Assembly: GCA_046728175.1 (NCBI GenBank)
Contig: JBKPEA010000049.1
Coordinates: 1 to 64,000 of the forward strand
Source of the DNA: JAFAHS01 sp046728175
GTDB lineage: Bacteria; Desulfobacterota; Binatia; Binatales; Binataceae
Reading direction: 5' to 3'
Length of the DNA stretch: 64,000 nt
Shown here: positions 26,385-34,051 of the stretch, in pieces
Position numbering within the stretch: position 1 is the first letter of the stretch
Layout: each line of letters opens with the position of its first letter
Position numbers and translations under genes: made by a program
Notes under the pieces: generated by a model
What the model was told of the DNA's origin: nothing
Database searches by the model: none
Seen by the model: the letters and a program-made list of their open reading frames with translations, nothing else

Positions 26385-27398
26385 TCAACCCGCGAGCCTT
26401 AGGCTGAAGAAAAAGGCAAGCAGGAAAACCAGCCCGAGCGGTATGCCGACGCGAGCCCAACGGGCGGCAGAGATACCCAGAGCTCCCCCCGCGATGATGT
26501 TCGGAATGTTGCCCTGAATCAGCATTGCGCCCGAGGCAAGCAACGAAAGGATAACCTCCCGCGCAAGGATGAGCGGCATGCCATGGATCTCGATCGCGAT
26601 CACTGTGGCGTTGTCGAGCGCGGCGCCGGCAACGTTCGCCCAGAACAGGGCGGGCGGACTCAAATCGTTGACATAAGCTCCGGTGAGAGGCGCGTATGCC
26701 TCGCCCAGCAACACCAGCCCGGCAATAAAGGCGAAGACCTTGATGGCTCTGATGATGCTGGCGCCGAGGCCGACTGACAGCTGAACACTCTGTTCCTCCG
26801 CGTCATCCTGCCCGCGGGCGAACAGAGCGGCGATCACGCCACAGGCCGCGATGCCTGGCAGCACGTAAGGTGCCAACAAGTTGAAGAGACCAAAAAACTC
26901 CAAGTTCAGCGCATCGACCGCGATGGTCGAGAGAGGTTCGCCCAGGGGCGTCAAAGAGGCACCAAGGCCGATTGCCATGCAGCCCACGATTGTTACTTGA
27001 ACCAATTTGTTTCGAGGCAATCGTAACGAATGGAGCGCCTCTGCCAGAACGAGCGCAGCCACGATTGAGGTGATCAAGCTCGAAACCAAAGCGACGATGG
27101 CCACTATGAGTGCGCAAAGTACCGGACGCGACAGACGAATCGACATCCACTCGATGGCGGAGTCCAAATATGGGCGGCCATGTCGAAAGAGAAGGCCTGC
27201 GACCAATACCGCAATTGCGATCGGAATAGGATCTGACAGTGCTCTCTCGGCTAGATGCCAATCCAGACCTCCCGAAAGCCCGATTGCGACGATGCCCAGA
27301 ACAAAGCAATAAGCCTCCAGGTTCTCCTCAACCCGGCGGAAGAACAGCGGACCGAGAAGCAGTAGAACCAGGATGATGATGGCAATCGAGAAGTGCAT
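26385..27398 (-). CDS. DUF1646 family putative cation transporter
   Basis: A 337-residue protein with about ten membrane helices. MGKL-free start at MHFSIAIIILVLLLLGPLFF. The family pattern shows in GCMAIGLGASLTPLGEPLST, NVAGAALDNATVIAIEI and MLIQGNIPNIIAGGALGISA, which resemble the ion-coordinating hairpins of NhaD/ArsB-type antiporters. The family is annotated as a predicted cation transporter without a proven substrate. It is downstream of the DUF3445 and P450 genes on the same strand but after a 305-base gap, so operon membership is uncertain. Confidence 0.85.
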   Translation of the reverse strand: MHFSIAIIILVLLLLGPLFFRRVEENLEAYCFVLGIVAIGLSGGLDWHLAERALSDPIPIAIAVLVAGLLFRHGRPYLDSAIEWMSIRLSRPVLCALIVAIVALVSSLITSIVAALVLAEALHSLRLPRNKLVQVTIVGCMAIGLGASLTPLGEPLSTIAVDALNLEFFGLFNLLAPYVLPGIAACGVIAALFARGQDDAEEQSVQLSVGLGASIIRAIKVFAFIAGLVLLGEAYAPLTGAYVNDLSPPALFWANVAGAALDNATVIAIEIHGMPLILAREVILSLLASGAMLIQGNIPNIIAGGALGISAARWARVGIPLGLVFLLAFFFSLRLAG

Positions 27399-27703
27399 CT
27401 ACTCTGGATCGAATTGATTGAATAAGCCAACGGCAAAAGGGCCCCTATCGATTTAACTGCGATTTCCCAGCATCCGCATTCTGGGTCCATAGCCGCCCAA
27501 GGAGATGAAGATGGCATCGGATCATCTATTGCTGGTCGATCGCACACGACGGTGCCGAATAGCTCGGGGCGCTGCGTGAGCGCCGCCAATCTGACATCCT
27601 ACTTGGCCGGTGTCCTACGAATGCCAGGAAATCCCGCTAGATGCCTTCACCGTCGTTGCAGTTTTCTCTAATCCGCAATGTCTTGGTCCGACAGTGGGTC
27701 GCG
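27399..27703. other. intergenic gap before transporter gene
   Basis: 305 bases with no supported gene. It may hold a separate promoter for the DUF1646 transporter; no clear boxes were identified. Confidence 0.4.
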
Positions 27704-28657
27704 CTACCTCCTGATACGGGCGAGATACGCCAGGAGTGGCTCTCGGATCGCGAGTTGGTTTTTGTACTCGCGCATCTCGGGCGGAATCTTTTCCAGCGCC
27801 CAGCTGAGTCCCCTTGCGAGCGCGGGAAAACCCTCAAGCACCGACAGCGGCCGGATGTAGGTTCTGATCGTAAACAGTACGTCGCCTGAATTCGGCAGCT
27901 TGCGCAGGCTCTGCCGCTCAGACCTGATCCACAACCTAATGCCGGCGTCTTCTGGCGTGATGTTCCCACCGATCCCGTGGGGATGCGGGCTCTGTTTCAA
28001 GTAGAGGTCTGGGGAAGCGACGACATTCCAATTGCATCGCCACGACGGTCTATGCGGCTTGAGCCTCGCCAGGTAGAGGTCGGCGGGTGTGGCCAGCTTT
28101 CTATCGTAGCCAGGCACCGGATGATGAATCGCTGCCAACGGCAATCCAATCTTGTCTCTCAGCTCCCACCTGAGTGGAAAGCATACCGATCCCGCGCTTA
28201 GGACGTAGATGTCACCGCCACGAGGGCTCATCAGGCAAAGATCCTCCTGAACCAGCCGAGCAGCGAGATCGAGGGGCGCATCAGCGAAGTCGGCAAGGTC
28301 CCAGCGCTCGCCATTCGTCAGGTTTTCGATACGGCCCGACATGTCGAAGCCGACGGGCCTCCCTGAGATGCGAAACCGCGCCGGATGGAACGCGATCAGA
28401 TGCTGAAGAAGCAGTTCGAGAGTTTCTGCTTGACCCCTTTCACATCCCGGCAAAGCAAGAAAGACCGAGTCGTATTCGTCTCGGAGGCGCCGCGCCTTCT
28501 CACGCATCTCTCGGACGTAGTGCTCATCGAAATCCAGCCAGGTATTTTCGCGCATCGGCGCCAACCCCAGAGCAAGGTGGTAGTCGCCATCAGCGAAGGG
28601 GTAGGGCATGTACCTGCCGAGAGATGGTTGAGTTTCGCTGCTCTCGATATCGCTCAT
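27704..28657 (-). CDS. DUF3445, heme-dependent oxidative N-demethylase-like protein
   Basis: A 317-residue DUF3445 member. Typical segments: YMPYPFADGDYHLALGLAPM, WLDFDEHYVREMREKARRL, LCLMSPRGGDIYVLSAGSVC, FPLRWELRDKIGLPLAAIHH, PVPGY and ERQSLRKLPNSGDVLFTIRT. Characterised members use a PAS-like domain that binds heme and oxidatively remove N-methyl groups, working with flavin/ferredoxin reductase partners. The latter are not visible here. It follows the P450 gene by 36 bases on the same strand, so two heme oxygenases are probably cotranscribed. Substrate unknown. Confidence 0.85.
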   Translation of the reverse strand: MSDIESSETQPSLGRYMPYPFADGDYHLALGLAPMRENTWLDFDEHYVREMREKARRLRDEYDSVFLALPGCERGQAETLELLLQHLIAFHPARFRISGRPVGFDMSGRIENLTNGERWDLADFADAPLDLAARLVQEDLCLMSPRGGDIYVLSAGSVCFPLRWELRDKIGLPLAAIHHPVPGYDRKLATPADLYLARLKPHRPSWRCNWNVVASPDLYLKQSPHPHGIGGNITPEDAGIRLWIRSERQSLRKLPNSGDVLFTIRTYIRPLSVLEGFPALARGLSWALEKIPPEMREYKNQLAIREPLLAYLARIRR

Positions 28658-28693
28658 CTGGTCGTGCCCCAGGTTGGTTTCTTGCGGAGGGGG

Positions 28694-29890
28694 CTAAAGC
28701 GTCGACAATGTCAGTTTACTCAAGCCCCTCAGCGCCATCGAGCCGCGATATTCCAGCTTCGCCTCCGGGTCAGCCAATTGGAGACGTGGAAATTTCTCAA
28801 GCATCGATTCGATGGCGATCGCGCCTTCCAGACGCGCCAGCGGCGCGCCCAAGCAGAAATGAATTCCCTCTCCAAATGAAACGTGGTCGTTGGGCTTGCG
28901 GGCCACGTCGAAGCGTTCGGGTCGAGGGAATTGCGCGGGGTCGCGGTTCGCTGCCGCGAGAAGCACGAAAGCGAGAGTGCCCGCAGGAATCTCCGTCCCT
29001 CCAACTGCAGTGGTCGAAGTTGGTATCCGAACGGTCATTTGGACAGGAGGATCGTAGCGCAGCATTTCCTCGATGGCGGTCGGAATCAGCTCGCGGCTTT
29101 CGCGAAGACGCTGCTGCTCATCTGGGTGCCGACAGAGCGCCAGCAGACCGTTGCCAATCAGATTGGTGGTAGTTTCGTTTCCGGCCAGCAGCAGTAGAAC
29201 AACGAAGGCTAGCAGCTCGTTCTCGCTTAGGACTTCGGCGTCATCGCTGGCGGCCACGAGTGCGCTGATCAGATCGTCGGCAGGCTTAGCTCGGCGCTGC
29301 ACGATCACCTCACTCAAGTAGCGACGCAGCGCGTCCTTGGCCGCCAGTCCTGCGGGCGACGGGCCGGTGGCCATGTCTTGACCGAATGAGCTGACCAGGT
29401 CATTCGACCATTGCTTGAATTGGTTGTGATCTGCCGCTGAAACTCCAAGCAGTTCGGCGATTACGATTACCGGCAGCGCGTTCGCCAGCATTGCCATTGA
29501 TTCGATTTGGCTGCAGTCGCCCGTCCGATTCAGCAAATCATCAGTGATCTCGCGTATCCGAGGTTCGAGTTCGCGCACTCGTCGAGGGGTGAAGGCTTTG
29601 CTCACGAGCCTTCGCAGGCGGCTGTGCACCGGAGGATCAGCGGTGAGGATGGTAGGTGCTCCGCCAAACGGGTCGATTCGCTCCCGAAATGGAATTTCCG
29701 GGCGGCGCACGGTAAAGCGTTCATGGTCACGAAGCACCGTGACGACATCGGCGTAACGCGCGATCAGAGTCGCAGGCATGAACAGATTCAGCTGGCGTGG
29801 AGGACCCTCTAGGAGCGGAGGAAAATGCGGATACGGATTCGCGCGAAATTCCGGATCGAACGGGTTGAAATAGAAATCTTGCTGAGACAT
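28694..29890 (-). CDS. cytochrome P450
   Basis: A 398-residue bacterial class I-type P450 without membrane anchor. Landmarks are the N-terminal FNPFDPEFRANPYPHFPPL, I-helix LLLAGNETTTNLIG (the acid-alcohol pair replaced by Glu-Thr), K-helix EMLRYDPPVQMTVR (ExxR) and heme loop SFGEGIHFCLGAPLARLEG with Cys near residue 345. It is similar in layout to CYP families that hydroxylate terpenoids, steroids or alkyl chains. No ferredoxin or ferredoxin reductase gene lies nearby, so electrons must come from elsewhere. It heads the P450-DUF3445 pair. Confidence 0.95.
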   Translation of the reverse strand: MSQQDFYFNPFDPEFRANPYPHFPPLLEGPPRQLNLFMPATLIARYADVVTVLRDHERFTVRRPEIPFRERIDPFGGAPTILTADPPVHSRLRRLVSKAFTPRRVRELEPRIREITDDLLNRTGDCSQIESMAMLANALPVIVIAELLGVSAADHNQFKQWSNDLVSSFGQDMATGPSPAGLAAKDALRRYLSEVIVQRRAKPADDLISALVAASDDAEVLSENELLAFVVLLLLAGNETTTNLIGNGLLALCRHPDEQQRLRESRELIPTAIEEMLRYDPPVQMTVRIPTSTTAVGGTEIPAGTLAFVLLAAANRDPAQFPRPERFDVARKPNDHVSFGEGIHFCLGAPLARLEGAIAIESMLEKFPRLQLADPEAKLEYRGSMALRGLSKLTLSTL

Positions 29891-30119
29891 CGCCGCCTCC
29901 CGTCTACGTCGCTAACTATTCCGGATAGGGGCACGAATCCAGCGGCGCACGCCGTAGCCGCGGCGAGATTGCGTTAGGCACCTGCCTCGTTGAGTACTTT
30001 ATTGGCGTTCTTTCTCAGCCCGCGGAGCGGTTCGCGGGAGCGGTCCGAAAGGTTGCTTTGCTGCGACACTCGACGTGAAATGAGCCAGGCGTCCGGCTCG
30101 ATTACGGAGGGAACCAACA

Positions 30120-30470
30120 ATGCGACTGACAGGCAAAGACGTATGGGAGGTGGGCGTGAAGATGGGCTGGGCGAATGGCCCTTACGACCCGCGTTCTAAC
30201 GGAATTGCGGCGCGCGCAGATGTGATGGCGTCACTCCTCAATGAGGTTATCGGCAAGCGCCAGAACTGGTTGCCCGAGCTCGTCGAGAGCGAGGATGCAA
30301 TGCGGGCGTGGGAAGCAAAAACTCCTCGCGAAAACGTGCTGCGGCTCTATAAGTTTCTCAATCAGCTTGGCTATACCGTTATCGGAATTGATGCCGCGAT
30401 TGAGCGCGAGAGGGCAAAGAACAAGACTGCTGGTTCGTCTCCCGAAGTCACCAAGAAAGCGCGACCCTGA
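30120..30470 (+). CDS. hypothetical protein, 116 residues
   Basis: CGGAGGGAACCAACA gives a good ribosome site before MRLTGKDVWEVGVKMGWANG. Mostly helical and charged, with VMASLLNEVIGKRQNWLPEL and a basic tail; no signal peptide or membrane helix. Not recognised. It is divergent from the P450 gene across 229 bases. Confidence 0.65.
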   Translation: MRLTGKDVWEVGVKMGWANGPYDPRSNGIAARADVMASLLNEVIGKRQNWLPELVESEDAMRAWEAKTPRENVLRLYKFLNQLGYTVIGIDAAIERERAKNKTAGSSPEVTKKARP

Positions 30471-30633
30471 CAGCGTTGTCCGCGGGCGGGGACGCAATCG
30501 CAGTGTCCACCGAAGACCGACAAGATTTGGCGGTCGGCTACTGTCATCCGGCGTTTTATCTGGGTGAAGGCGGGTCGCGTGAACCCGGGCGGATCTACTT
30601 CGACAGGCGAGGGTCGTCGGAAGCCACGCACTG

Positions 30634-30861
30634 CTATTGTCTGTAGAACCTTACCTGGAGCTGCCGGTTTCTTGCGTTTCTCAGGCGAGTCTGACGGTCC
30701 AGTACGTGCTCACACTCTTCTTTGTTGCGATAGATGGTAGGTCGCCTGACCCATTGGCTAAGCGGTGCGTCCACATTGCCCATCGGATAATCGCGGCTGG
30801 TTGGCGGAATCAGCAAATACCAGCCCATCAGGGCGAGTGCGGCAGCGTGGCGGAGCTTCAT
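30634..30861 (-). CDS. small exported protein with DAPLS-W motif
   Basis: 75 residues: MKLRHAAALALMGWYLLIPP is a short hydrophobic export-like segment. YPMGNVDAPLSQWVRRPTIY and KEECEHVLDRQ resemble a common family of small secreted proteins (MGWYL..PP...DAPLS.W....F.....CE). Function unknown. AGGGA lies 10 bases before the ATG. Confidence 0.6.
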   Translation of the reverse strand: MKLRHAAALALMGWYLLIPPTSRDYPMGNVDAPLSQWVRRPTIYRNKEECEHVLDRQTRLRNARNRQLQVRFYRQ

Positions 30862-31598
30862 CTGCTATCAGTTCCCTAGGTGTGGCAGTAGGCGCTGGAT
30901 GCTCCTTTGGTTGCCGGGCACCTAGATGCCTACTCTTTCCAAGGCGATTCCGCAAATTTCCGAACCGGCCGGCAAGCAGGACGGCGCCCCGTTGCCTTTC
31001 AATTGCGGAAAAGCTTGTCTGCATCTCTATTTCTGAGCGGCACTTTGCGCTCCGTCACGGCAAAAGCGAGAAGTCACGCCGCGCCAATTGCCTCGCGCTG
31101 CGGTAAGCAACGTTTGAACACGCGCCGGGGCGTCAGCGGAGGAGAAGCGCCGGTCAACCTTCGGTTTGGTGCCATTCGCCGGTCGGCTCGAAGCATTGCT
31201 GCGCCGGCGCAGCCTGCAGTAGGCCCGCGCCACATTATTTGGTGGCGCAATGGACGCATGTCCTCGAAAATTAGTGCACGCTTCCCGACCGACCGATGGC
31301 GCCTGCAACTCAGGAAGGGTTGAAGTCTAGTGTATTTGGCCGATGATAGCCTCGGTCGCGCGATACCACAGCGAACGTCAACCGCGACTAGAGGATAATC
31401 CGGACAGGTTTGGAGGAAACTCGACATCTGAAGGCAGTCATCGTTAAGTTTCGCCGTGCGCGCGAGCCAATTCGCAACTCGCAGCAGTTTGCACCAATAC
31501 TGAAGATGGCCATCACTGGCCTCCCCCGACAGTACTCGCCTTGCCCCAGAGGGCAGTGCCGCATTACAGTGGAACGCGGGCTTACATGCGGAGGGACC
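30862..31598. other. gene-poor segment upstream of VOC gene
   Basis: About 740 bases; longer frames on both strands look noncoding (Arg/Ser/Pro-rich, mutually overlapping). The right end should hold the promoter of the VOC gene. Confidence 0.4.
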
Positions 31599-32093
31599 AT
31601 GATTCAACCGGACAGAATTGGGCACGTCGTGATCAAGGTTCGCGATCTGGAGCGTTCGACGAGATTTTACAGCCAGGTCCTCGGATTACAGGTTATGAAG
31701 GTCGAAGCTGGGTTCAAGATGGTATTTCTCGCCAGCCACGGTAGAGACCATCATGAATTGGCAATCTTTGAGGTCGGCCCCGATGCCGCTTCGCCTCGCG
31801 AGCGTTCGATCGGCTTGTCGCACATCGCGTTTCGCCTGAGCGACGAGGCGGCGTTGCGCGCCGCTTACGCCGATCTTAAGGAAAGCGACGTTCGAATCAT
31901 CGGCGCGATCAATCATGGGGTAACCAAAAGCGTCTACTTCTGCGATCCAGATGGCAACGATCTCGAGTTGTACTGCGACGGTTTACCCGAGGAGATTGCG
32001 AAGTTCCCGGACCCGTACGCCGGTATGGAAGTGCTCGACTTCGCAAGCGATGCCCCTGATTTTCGCCAGGCGGCACGCGAGCTGACCAAATAA
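31599..32093 (+). CDS. VOC-superfamily (glyoxalase/extradiol dioxygenase-like) protein
   Basis: A 164-residue single-module protein starting at MIQPDRIGHVVIKVRDLERS, preceded by GGAGG. It has the paired beta-alpha-beta-beta-beta units of vicinal oxygen chelate enzymes, with metal-ligand candidates His in GHVVIKV, His in GLSHIAFRL and Glu in GNDLELYCDG. It is most like catechol-2,3-dioxygenase/glyoxalase-type members, and substrate cannot be set. The longer upstream open frame is not coding-like. Confidence 0.88.
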   Translation: MIQPDRIGHVVIKVRDLERSTRFYSQVLGLQVMKVEAGFKMVFLASHGRDHHELAIFEVGPDAASPRERSIGLSHIAFRLSDEAALRAAYADLKESDVRIIGAINHGVTKSVYFCDPDGNDLELYCDGLPEEIAKFPDPYAGMEVLDFASDAPDFRQAARELTK

Positions 32094-32124
32094 TTGCGGC
32101 TCCGCCTCCCGAACCGATTGGATA

Positions 32125-32151
32125 CCCTGGCGTTTTTCCGGAAATGCCGGG
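32125..32151. terminator. hairpin between convergent VOC and pgm genes
   Basis: CCC-T-GGCGTTT (32125-32135) pairs with AAATGCC-GGG (32142-32151) with one bulged T and one G-U pair; T runs lie in the loop and after it. Its position between converging stops suits a bidirectional terminator. Confidence 0.4.
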
Positions 32152-32224
32152 TTTGCACCAGAGCTGTTTGGATCAGCAGTTCTCAATCGCGTTCGGGAGT
32201 GTCAGGTGATTGCTTATACGCAGC

Positions 32225-33868
32225 CTATCCGCCGAGCGCTTCGTCCACGATGGTCCGCGCTTCGGCAAGAATCGCTTCCAGGTGCTCAGGACCCTTGAAG
32301 CTCTCCGCGTACACTTTGTAGATATTCTCCGTGCCCGACGGACGCGCGGCGAACCATCCGCTTTTGCTGATCACCTTAAGCCCGCCGATCGGTGCATCGT
32401 TACCAGGAGCCTTGGTTAGACACGCGGTAATCGGCTCACCGGCGAGGGTCGATGCTTTTACATCGGCGGGTGCAAGCCTGCTGAGACGCTCTTTTTGTTG
32501 GGGCGTCGCAGGCGCATCTACCCGTTCGTAGGCCGGTGCCTCAAATTTTTCGGTGAGTTGGCGGTAATGCTCACCCGGGTCGCGACCCGTGCGTGCGGTT
32601 ATCTCCGCGGCGAGCAGGTTGGGAACCAGCCCGTCTTTGTCCGTGGTCCACACGGTGCCATCACGCCGGAGGAAACTCGCCCCCGAACTTTCCTCGCCGC
32701 AAAACCCGACCGAGCCATCGATGAGTCCTTCGACGAACCACTTGAATCCGACCGGAACCTCGATGAGGCGCCGGCTCAGATGAGCAGTTACGCGATCGAT
32801 CATGCTGCTGCTGACGACCGTCTTGCCGACCGCGACCCGCCCTGACCATTGCGGGCGATTGGTGAAGAGGTAGGAGATTGCCACTGACAGATAATGGTTG
32901 GGCTCCATCAGCCCCTGGCTGTGACTGACAATGCCGTGCCGATCTGCATCGGGGTCGCTCGCAAACGCGACATCGAAGCGATCCTTCAGGCTGACTATCC
33001 GGGCCATCGCATAGACCGACGACGGGTCCATCCGGATTTGTCCGTCCCAGTCCACCGTCATAAATCCGAAGGTCGGATCGACGGTGTGATTGACCACCTC
33101 GAGGTTGAGGGCATAACGATTCCCGATTGCGTCCCAATATGAAACGCTGGAGCCGCCGAGCGGATCGACGCCGATGCGAACCTTGCTTTCCCGGACCGCC
33201 TGCATGTCGACCACCGAGGGGAGATCGTTGACATAGAAGTTCAGATAGTCATGCGGGTGAGTGGTAGCCGCAGATCGTGCGCGCTCCAGCGGTATTCTCC
33301 TTACACCGCGCAGACTGTCGCTGATGAGGGCATTGGCCCGTTCCTGGATCCACGCCGTCACCTGGGTGTCCGCGGGCCCGCCGTGCGGCGGATCGTATTT
33401 AAAGCCGCCAAAACGGGGGGGATTATGCGACGGCGTGATTACGATACCGTCCCCCAATCCACTCTTGCGCCCGCGGTTGTAGCAGAGAATCGCGTGCGAG
33501 ATTACCGGCGTCGGCGTGTATCCTCCCTCAGCATCCACCCTCACCTCGACGCCGTTGGCCGCCAGAACCTCCAGGGCGGTCCCCAGCGCCGGCCCTGACA
33601 GCGCATGAGTATCGACACCGAGATAGAGGGGCCCGTTGATGCCCTGCTCCGCGCGGTAAAGGCAGATTGCCTGCGTGGTCGCGAGGATGTGCGCTTCGTT
33701 GAACGAGTCGTCTAGTGAGCAACCGCGATGGCCCGAGGTGCCGAACGCCACCCGCTGCTCGGGCACCGAGGGGTCGGGTTTTCCCGAGTAATAGGCGGCC
33801 ACCAGCTTCGGAACATCGATTAGAAGCGAAGCGTTGGCGGGCTTACCGGCAAGTGGATTGATTTGCAT
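32225..33868 (-). CDS. pgm: phosphoglucomutase (alpha-D-glucose phosphate-specific)
   Basis: A 547-residue enzyme that interconverts glucose-1-P and glucose-6-P. FGTSGHRGCSLDDSFNEAHI is the N-terminal sugar-phosphate loop, ITPSHNPPRFGG contains the phosphoserine, FASDPDADRHGIV is the Mg-binding loop, GFCGEESSGASFLRRDG is the sugar-specificity loop, and ARPSGTENIYKVYAES is the phosphate-binding loop. Length fits the E. coli Pgm class. It is divergent from glgP, with which it links glycogen breakdown to glycolysis. Confidence 0.96.
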   Translation of the reverse strand: MQINPLAGKPANASLLIDVPKLVAAYYSGKPDPSVPEQRVAFGTSGHRGCSLDDSFNEAHILATTQAICLYRAEQGINGPLYLGVDTHALSGPALGTALEVLAANGVEVRVDAEGGYTPTPVISHAILCYNRGRKSGLGDGIVITPSHNPPRFGGFKYDPPHGGPADTQVTAWIQERANALISDSLRGVRRIPLERARSAATTHPHDYLNFYVNDLPSVVDMQAVRESKVRIGVDPLGGSSVSYWDAIGNRYALNLEVVNHTVDPTFGFMTVDWDGQIRMDPSSVYAMARIVSLKDRFDVAFASDPDADRHGIVSHSQGLMEPNHYLSVAISYLFTNRPQWSGRVAVGKTVVSSSMIDRVTAHLSRRLIEVPVGFKWFVEGLIDGSVGFCGEESSGASFLRRDGTVWTTDKDGLVPNLLAAEITARTGRDPGEHYRQLTEKFEAPAYERVDAPATPQQKERLSRLAPADVKASTLAGEPITACLTKAPGNDAPIGGLKVISKSGWFAARPSGTENIYKVYAESFKGPEHLEAILAEARTIVDEALGG

Positions 33869-33912
33869 AGACTCCTCAATCGTAGTCGGTGCAGGTTTGA
33901 AATCGAAGCCAA

Positions 33913-33939
33913 ATCACCCAAAATCCGCTGATGGGTGAT
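33913..33939. promoter_or_regulatory. inverted repeat between pgm and glgP
   Basis: ATCACCC (33913-33919) and GGGTGAT (33933-33939) are perfect 7-base arms 13 bases apart in the divergent pgm/glgP spacer. The layout suits an operator for a dimeric regulator controlling both genes; a shared regulator is an inference. Confidence 0.4.
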
Positions 33940-34051
33940 AAATTGGGCGGGAATGCTTTCGTGGAAGCGTAACAGAAGCCTAATTTCGCCCAAACAGTCG
34001 GCCGCTCTAATCAGAAGTTTGAATTCAAACCCGCCGGAGCAGATCAAAATA

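Noticed and set aside
28174..29172. 332-codon plus-strand frame across the DUF3445 and P450 genes
   Set aside because: Ser/Arg/Pro-rich shadow spanning two real opposite-strand genes.
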